From positions 1 to 11,317 of the forward strand of contig DATJFH010000095.1 in assembly GCA_035495815.1 (NCBI GenBank): 11,317 nucleotides of DNA, read 5' to 3'. The DNA is from DATJFH01 sp035495815. Lineage in GTDB: Bacteria; Acidobacteriota; Terriglobia; Bryobacterales; Bryobacteraceae. The position numbers and the translations under genes are program-made. Each line of letters opens with the position of its first letter. Position 1 is the stretch's first letter. The notes under the pieces were generated by a model. It saw only the letters and a list, made by a program, of their open reading frames with translations, had not been told where the DNA came from and did not search any database. Positions 7,116-11,317 of this stretch are shown here, one piece after another.

Positions 7116-8089
7116 CGGCTGAAATCCTGTCGCGCCTGCCCGGGCTCTCCGCGCTGGTGGTCGGCGATATCTGCCTCGACCGCTGGTGTACCTACGACCC
7201 GCGCGAATCCGAGCCCTCTCGCGAGACCGGAATTCCGCGCACCGGCGTCGTCTCCACCACCGTCTCGCCCGGCGCCGGCGGCACCATCGCCAACAATCTC
7301 GTGGCCCTCGGCGTCGGCCGCGTCGCCGTGCTGGGCGCCTGCGGGAATGACGGCTTCGGCCACGAATTGCGCTGCGCGCTGGCTTCCCGCGGCATCGCCG
7401 GCGATCACCTGATTACCGCCCCGTCCATGCAGACCTTCACCTATACCAAGCTCATCAACGGCTGCACCGGGGAAGAAGACCTGCCTCGCGTCGACTACAT
7501 CAACACCGCTCCGCTCGATCCCGGCGCGGAGCGGCAAATCCTGGCCGGACTGCAAACCCTGTTCGACACTTTCGACGTCGTGCTCGTTTCCGATCAGGCC
7601 GAGACGCGCCGCGGCGGCGTAGTCACTCCGGGTATGCGCGACCTGCTGGCGGATCTCGCGCCCAATTACCCCGACAAGGTCTGCATCGTCGATTCCCGCG
7701 CGCGCACCGGCGAGTTTCGCAAGGTGATCCTCAAGCCGAACCGCCAGGAAGCCGAAGCCGCCTGCCGCGCTCTGTTCGGAGTGGTCGATTATCCGCGCCT
7801 GCGCGCTCATGTCGAGGCGCCGTTCCTCATGGTCACTCACGGCGAAGACGGTGTAGTCCTCGTCACCGAGGCCGGAGAACAATGCGCGCCCGCGCGAAAA
7901 GTGGGTAAGCCGGTGGACATCTGCGGCGCCGGCGACAGCTTCAACGCCGGCGCCGCCGTGGCCCTCGCCGTGACCCGGTCTCCCCTCCAGGCCGCCCGCT
8001 TCGGCAACCTCGTGGCCTCCATCACCATCATGCAGAAAGGCACCGGCGCCGCCTCGCCCGAACAGCTGCTGAATGCGGCCCGGTCCTGA
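7112..8089 (+). CDS. PfkB-family sugar kinase, RfaE1/HldA-like
   Basis: Ribokinase-fold (PfkB) kinase of 325 residues, closest in appearance to the kinase domain of HldE/HldA, which phosphorylates D-glycero-D-manno-heptose 7-phosphate at C1. Features that fit are VVGDICLDRW near the N-terminus, the Gly-rich PGAGGTIANNLVALG, the segment ILKPNRQEAEAA (compare LLTPNLSEFEAV in E. coli HldE) and the ATP/anion-hole signature DICGAGDSF at 269-277, with D275 as catalytic base. It ends where the kinase domain ends: the cytidylyltransferase-like half of bifunctional HldE is absent. The insert ETGIPRTGVVS replaces the SPEAPVPVV-type strand of HldE, so the substrate may differ. The start overlaps the previous stop (ATGA). 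The ROK kinase gene follows after 16 bases. Sugar or sugar-phosphate kinase activity is secure; heptose specificity is inferred. Confidence 0.88.
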   Translation: MTAEILSRLPGLSALVVGDICLDRWCTYDPRESEPSRETGIPRTGVVSTTVSPGAGGTIANNLVALGVGRVAVLGACGNDGFGHELRCALASRGIAGDHLITAPSMQTFTYTKLINGCTGEEDLPRVDYINTAPLDPGAERQILAGLQTLFDTFDVVLVSDQAETRRGGVVTPGMRDLLADLAPNYPDKVCIVDSRARTGEFRKVILKPNRQEAEAACRALFGVVDYPRLRAHVEAPFLMVTHGEDGVVLVTEAGEQCAPARKVGKPVDICGAGDSFNAGAAVALAVTRSPLQAARFGNLVASITIMQKGTGAASPEQLLNAARS

Positions 8090-8105
8090 GCCCTCACCCA
8101 GCCCA

Positions 8106-8963
8106 ATGAGCACTCTCGCCATCGACATCGGCGGCACCAAGTTTTCCATGGCGGTCTTCGAAAACGACCGCATGATCCATCGCCGCTCCGAAGCCACCGA
8201 CCGCGAAGGCGGACCCGGCTGGATGCTCGGCCGCATCCTGTCCATCGCCCGGGAATGGCAGTCCCGGACCGCCCTCGACCGCTGCGGCATCGGCTTCGGC
8301 GGACCCGTCGATTTCGCCGCGCAGCGCGTCTTCCGCTCCACCCACGTCGGCGGCTGGAGCGGCTTCCCCCTCCGCGACGAGCTCGCCCGGTCGCTCCGCC
8401 TCCCCGCCATCCTCGATAACGACGCCAATGCCGGCGCCCTCGGCGAAGCCCTCTACGGCGCCGGCCGCGGCTTCCCGTCCATCTTCTATATGACGCTCTC
8501 GACCGGCATCGGCGGCGGCATTTACCTCGACGGCAAACTCTGGCGCGGCGCCGATTCCTACGCCGGCGAGCTCGGCCATATCGCTATCCGCCCCGACGGT
8601 CCGGAATGCCTCTGCGGCGCCCGCGGCTGTTTCGAGCGCCTGTGCTCCGGCCTCTGGCTCGAGCGCGATCACGGCCGCTCCGCCAGGGATCTGCTGGCCT
8701 CCCCCGCCTTCGTCGACCGCTACGTGGCCGATCTCGCGCTCGGCCTCAAGGCTTGTATCATGATAGTGAACCCCGCGCGCATCGTGATCGGCGGCGGAAT
8801 CGCCAAGGCGGGCGAGGCGCTGTTCGGACCTTTACGCGCCGAACTGCGGCGGCGGATCACCGGCTGGTCGGCCGCCCGCATCGACGTCGTCCCGGCCGCG
8901 CTGGGAGATGATTCCGTGCTCTACGGAGCGCTGGCGCTTACCGGAGAATTGAAAAATTTATGA
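8106..8963 (+). CDS. ROK-family sugar kinase
   Basis: ATP-dependent hexokinase-fold kinase of 285 residues from the ROK family (glucokinase, N-acetylmannosamine, N-acetylglucosamine, fructose and allose kinases). The phosphate-1 loop is DIGGTK at 7-12. The catalytic segment is ILDNDANAGALGE with D106 as likely base. The sugar-contacting motif is GELGH with E155 and H158. The zinc signature CLCGARGCFE (C168, C170, C175 with H158) is complete, and VIGGGIA near the C-terminus is the usual adenosine-site region. There is no N-terminal helix-turn-helix, so it is an enzyme and not a ROK repressor. Substrate cannot be read from the sequence. ATG 8106 was chosen because it places DIGGTK at residue 7; the ATG at 8073 lies within the kinase gene upstream. 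No clear Shine-Dalgarno site is visible. Its stop overlaps the SIS gene start (ATGA). Confidence 0.92.
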   Translation: MSTLAIDIGGTKFSMAVFENDRMIHRRSEATDREGGPGWMLGRILSIAREWQSRTALDRCGIGFGGPVDFAAQRVFRSTHVGGWSGFPLRDELARSLRLPAILDNDANAGALGEALYGAGRGFPSIFYMTLSTGIGGGIYLDGKLWRGADSYAGELGHIAIRPDGPECLCGARGCFERLCSGLWLERDHGRSARDLLASPAFVDRYVADLALGLKACIMIVNPARIVIGGGIAKAGEALFGPLRAELRRRITGWSAARIDVVPAALGDDSVLYGALALTGELKNL

Positions 8964-9511
8964 CCTTTCCTCAGCAGTATAAAAGCGAGTTGCTCAAAGC
9001 GATCGAGACCATCGAGCTCGATAAAGTGAACACCGCCATCGAGCTGTTCCGGGAAGCGCGCGAAAGCCGCCGGCGCATCTTCGTCTGTGGCAACGGAGGC
9101 AGCGCCTCCACCGCCTCCCACTTCGCCTGCGATATCGTCAAGGGCGCCAGCTTCAACCGCGACCCGCGCTTCCGCATCATGGCCCTCACCGACCAGCTTC
9201 CCACCCTTACCGCCTACGCCAATGACGTCTCCTACGACGCGGTGTTCGTCGAACAGCTCAAGAACTTCGCCGAGCCCGGCGACGTCTTCATGGGCATCAG
9301 CGGCTCCGGCAACTCGCCCAACGTCCTCCGCGCCATCGAATACGCCAACTCCATCGGCTGCCGCACCATCGCCCTCACCGGACGCGACGGCGGCAAGCTC
9401 GGCCCCCTCGCCCAGCTCAATATCCAGGTGCCCGCCCCGCACATGGGCCGCATTGAAGACGCGCACATGATCGTCTGCCACATGATCGGCTATTACTTCA
9501 TGGAAAACTGA
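8960..9511 (+). CDS. SIS-domain isomerase, GmhA-like (phosphoheptose isomerase family)
   Basis: A 183-residue single SIS-domain protein that resembles sedoheptulose-7-phosphate isomerase GmhA (192 residues in E. coli) along its whole length. The phosphate-binding loops are CGNGGSASTASHF and GISGSGNSPNVLRAI, followed by ALTGRDGGKLG. Compared by eye with E. coli GmhA, the four metal/catalytic positions H61, E65, Q172 and H180 correspond to H54, D58, E166 and H174. Both histidines are kept, Glu becomes Asp and Gln becomes Glu. This HFACD/RIEDAH pattern belongs, as I recall, to a widespread GmhA-like subgroup and may mark a different ketose phosphate substrate. It is the last gene of the five-gene block and overlaps the ROK kinase gene by four bases. 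GGAGA at 8943-8947 lies 12 bases upstream, too far to be a strong ribosome site, so translational coupling is likely. Confidence 0.88.
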   Translation: MTFPQQYKSELLKAIETIELDKVNTAIELFREARESRRRIFVCGNGGSASTASHFACDIVKGASFNRDPRFRIMALTDQLPTLTAYANDVSYDAVFVEQLKNFAEPGDVFMGISGSGNSPNVLRAIEYANSIGCRTIALTGRDGGKLGPLAQLNIQVPAPHMGRIEDAHMIVCHMIGYYFMEN

Positions 9512-9575
9512 GCCCGCCTCGGCCGGTATTCGAAAAAACACCTCTCCCTCCGCCAGGCCATGTCCTCATCGCCGT

Positions 9576-9603
9576 GAGTCCCCGCGCCGCCGCGGCACGA
9601 CTC
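9576..9603. other. GC-rich hairpin between the sugar block and the permease
   Basis: Outer arms GAGTC (9576-9580) and GACTC (9599-9603) enclose inner arms CCGCG (9582-9586) and CGCGG (9591-9595), with a four-base loop and a small asymmetric internal bulge (C against CAC). No T-run follows on either strand, so it does not look like a classical Rho-independent terminator. It could be an attenuating or RNA-stabilising stem for the upstream block, or a protein-binding site ahead of the permease. It occupies most of the otherwise featureless gap 9512-9633. Confidence 0.4.
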
Positions 9604-9616
9604 CCGCCCCCGGCAG

Positions 9617-9622
9617 TATCAT
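9617..9622 (+). promoter_or_regulatory. Possible -10 box of the permease gene
   Basis: TATCAT lies 11 bases before the ATG at 9634, in a short AT-richer patch after GC-rich sequence. A start near 9629 would leave a leader of about five bases, consistent with the lack of a Shine-Dalgarno site. No recognisable -35 box lies at the proper distance, so this is weak evidence. Confidence 0.3.
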
Positions 9623-9633
9623 ACGAATTCCCC

Positions 9634-10977
9634 ATGAACGGCGAACACCAGCAGATCAAGCAGAAATACGGCCTGGAGCGCGGCTTCGGACTGCTCCAGG
9701 CCACCGCCCTCAACATGAGCAACATGGTCGGTGTCGGTCCCTTCATCACCATCCCGCTCATCATCGCTTCCATGGGCGGACCGCAGTGCATCGTCGGCTG
9801 GCTGGTCGGCACGCTCCTGGCGATGTGCGACGGCCTGGTCTGGAGCGAGCTGGCCGCCGCCATGCCCGGCTCCGGCGGAACGTACCTCTACCTCAAGAAG
9901 AGCTTCGAGCGCACCCGCTGGGGCAGGCTCCTGCCGTTCCTTTTCATCTGGCAGTTCATCTTCAGCGCACCCCTCGAGATCGCCTCCGGCTACATCGGCT
10001 TTTCCCAGTACGTGAGCTACTTCTGGCGCTCCATGGGACCCGCCGCCTCGAAGCTGGTCGCCATCGGCGCCGCCGTGCTGGTCACCGCGATGCTCTACCG
10101 CCGCATCACCGCCGTCGCCCGCCTGACCGTCGTGCTGTGGTCCGGCATGCTGGCCACCGTGCTTTGGGTCATCTTGAGCGGCCTCGCCAATTTCAATGCC
10201 AAACTGGCCTTCGATTTCCCTCCTCATGCCTTCGGATTCTCCCTGGGCTTCGTGCTCGGTCTCGGCAGCGCCGTCCGCATCGCCATGTACGATTTCCTGG
10301 GCTACTACGACATCTGCTACGTCGGCGGCGAGGTCCGCAATCCGGAGCGCGTCATCCCGCGGGCCATCATTCTCTCCGCGCTGCTGGTCGCCCTCATCTA
10401 CCTGGTCATGAATATCTCGATCATCGGAGTCGTCCCCTGGCGTGAGGCCATCAAGTCGCCGTTCATCGCCGCCGAATTCATGGAGCGGATCTACGGCCGC
10501 TGGGCCGGCGTCCTGATCACGGTCATGATCCTGTGGACCGCCGTGGCCTCCGTCTTCGCCCTGGTGCTCGGCTATAGCCGTATCCCCTACGCCGCCGCCC
10601 TCGACGGCTATTTCTTCCCCGTGTTCGGACGGCTTCACCCCGCCGGCCAGTTCCCCCACATCTCGCTGCTGGTTATCGGCGGCCTCTCCATGCTGGCCAG
10701 CCTGCTCACCCTCGATTGGGTCATCGACGCCCTCCTGATCGGCCGCATCCTGATCCAGTTCATCGGCCAGATCTTCGCCGTGCGCGAGTTGCGCAGGCGC
10801 CGCCCCGATATCGATCGCCCCTTCCGCATCTGGCTCTATCCCGTCCCCAGCGTGATCGCCTTCGTCGGCTGGGGATTCCTGTTCGTCACCGCCAACCTCC
10901 AGTTCATCGTCTTCGGGCTGGTAACCCTGGTCGCCGGCGTCGGCGCCTTCTGGCTGTGGCGCCGCTCCCGCTCCTGA
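9634..10977 (+). CDS. APC-superfamily amino acid/polyamine permease
   Basis: Inner-membrane transporter of 447 residues with about twelve hydrophobic segments, of the amino acid-polyamine-organocation superfamily. The helix-1 Gly-rich unwound region is MSNMVGVGPFITIPL (28-42). WSELAAAMPGSGGTYLYLKKSF (70-91) spans the helix 2/3 region. The helix-6 region is YDFLGYYD (219-226), and the cytoplasmic signature GGEVRNPERVIPRA at 231-244 is typical of LAT/polyamine-type members. The C-terminus ends in a short basic tail. The substrate is probably an amino acid or polyamine but cannot be fixed. ATG 9634 was preferred over GTG 9574 because the extra 20 residues are Pro/Ala-rich and unlike the family, and the GTG falls at the edge of a hairpin. 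The 122-base gap suggests transcription separate from the sugar block. A secreted protein gene follows after 18 bases. Confidence 0.92.
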   Translation: MNGEHQQIKQKYGLERGFGLLQATALNMSNMVGVGPFITIPLIIASMGGPQCIVGWLVGTLLAMCDGLVWSELAAAMPGSGGTYLYLKKSFERTRWGRLLPFLFIWQFIFSAPLEIASGYIGFSQYVSYFWRSMGPAASKLVAIGAAVLVTAMLYRRITAVARLTVVLWSGMLATVLWVILSGLANFNAKLAFDFPPHAFGFSLGFVLGLGSAVRIAMYDFLGYYDICYVGGEVRNPERVIPRAIILSALLVALIYLVMNISIIGVVPWREAIKSPFIAAEFMERIYGRWAGVLITVMILWTAVASVFALVLGYSRIPYAAALDGYFFPVFGRLHPAGQFPHISLLVIGGLSMLASLLTLDWVIDALLIGRILIQFIGQIFAVRELRRRRPDIDRPFRIWLYPVPSVIAFVGWGFLFVTANLQFIVFGLVTLVAGVGAFWLWRRSRS

Positions 10978-10985
10978 TACCATCT

Positions 10986-10995
10986 GGTTCGAACC
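10986..10995. repeat. Perfect 10-base palindrome before the secreted protein gene
   Basis: GGTTCGAACC is its own reverse complement and directly abuts the ATG at 10996. It may be a small operator or chance. It resembles a tRNA T-loop motif, but no tRNA surrounds it. Confidence 0.3.
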
Positions 10996-11317
10996 ATGCG
11001 CTTTGCTCTCCTTGCTCTCCTGACCCCCCTCTGTGAGCCCGCCGTCCACGCCCAGCTGTTGAGCGACTTCACGCCGCCGTCCGGCGCCGTGCCCGGCTTC
11101 CCACCCGAGGAGGGAGCCTGGCGAAAGCGGATACTGACCGCCACCTCGCCCGACGGCCTCGATTTCACGCGCTCCAACCGCGTCATCACCGACCAGGCCA
11201 ACGTGCCGGATCTGGTGTCGGACGACAACGGCGTCCTTTACCTGTACTACAGCGGCGGCACGGTGGGAGACCGGCGCAACGTGATCGCCGTCGCCGTTTC
11301 CTCCGATCAGGGCAAGA
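10996..11317 (+). CDS. Secreted beta-propeller-like protein, possible glycosidase/sialidase type (partial)
   Basis: The reading frame is open from ATG 10996 to the right window edge (107 codons seen, 3' end missing). Residues 1-19 (MRFALLALLTPLCEPAVHA) form a signal peptide with a likely cut before QLLSDF, so the protein is exported. The following residues include TSPDGLDFTRSNRVI, QANVPDLVSDDNG and LYLYYSGG, the spacing and style of bladed propeller proteins related to GH43/GH32 or sialidases, where S-x-D-G-x-x-F repeats open each blade and an early Asp can be catalytic. The family call rests on about 85 mature residues and is tentative. There is no Shine-Dalgarno site. The 18-base gap to the permease stop permits co-transcription with it. 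Confidence 0.6.
   Translation, partial: MRFALLALLTPLCEPAVHAQLLSDFTPPSGAVPGFPPEEGAWRKRILTATSPDGLDFTRSNRVITDQANVPDLVSDDNGVLYLYYSGGTVGDRRNVIAVAVSSDQGK

Noticed and set aside
8949..8983. TTGAAA and TATAAA around the start of the SIS gene, considered as an internal promoter
   Set aside because: The spacer would be 23 bases and the start site would fall inside the coding region.
9574..9633. GTG-initiated 20-residue extension of the permease
   Set aside because: Pro/Ala-rich and unlike APC N-termini; the GTG falls at the edge of a hairpin and ATG 9634 gives the normal family start.
10978..11000. tRNA T-loop-like motif GGTTCGAACC, considered as a tRNA 3' end
   Set aside because: No acceptor, D or anticodon arm is found around it, and the bases before it encode the permease C-terminus.
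9619..11049. 476-codon minus-strand open frame opposite the permease
   Set aside because: Extremely Asp/Gly/Glu/Gln-rich shadow of a membrane protein gene, with no plausible start context.

Overview
The window looks like a chromosomal segment from a GC-rich member of the Acidobacteriota, probably near Candidatus Solibacter/Bryobacterales. This rests on the long Oar-type TonB-dependent receptor with an N-terminal carboxypeptidase-regulatory-like domain (a family greatly expanded in that group), the strong preference for C/G-ending codons, and the overall gene style. The assignment is inference; there is no rRNA or other marker here.

Layout. Bases 2-43 hold the last 13 codons of a plus-strand gene whose tail resembles a TonB-dependent receptor C-terminus. 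It converges, with only 7 bases between the stops, on a complete minus-strand TonB-dependent receptor (51-3224). A 105-base divergent spacer carries a good sigma-70 promoter for the receptor (perfect TTGACA, 17-base spacer, TAGACT) back to back with an extended -10 element for argS. The argS gene (3330-5279) most likely starts at a GTG only a few bases after the predicted transcription start, so its message may be leaderless.

Downstream of argS is a tightly packed five-gene block (5335-9511): a HAD phosphatase, a deoxyhypusine-synthase-like protein, an RfaE/HldA-like PfkB kinase, a ROK sugar kinase and a GmhA-like SIS isomerase. Three of the four junctions are 4-base ATGA overlaps and the fourth is a 16-base gap. 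The enzyme types parallel the first half of ADP-heptose synthesis (isomerase, kinase, phosphatase). However, the phosphatase does not look like GmhB, no nucleotidyltransferase or epimerase is present, and a second sugar kinase and a DHS-like protein are added. I read it as a dedicated sugar-phosphate pathway whose product cannot be named from sequence alone. This is the part of the window most likely to be under-described.

A 122-base gap with a GC-rich hairpin separates this block from an APC-family amino acid/polyamine permease (9634-10977). After 18 bases comes the start of a secreted protein that resembles a beta-propeller glycosidase or sialidase (10996 to the window edge). No tRNA, rRNA, CRISPR, insertion sequence or phage gene was found, and no gene-free stretch exceeds 300 bases.
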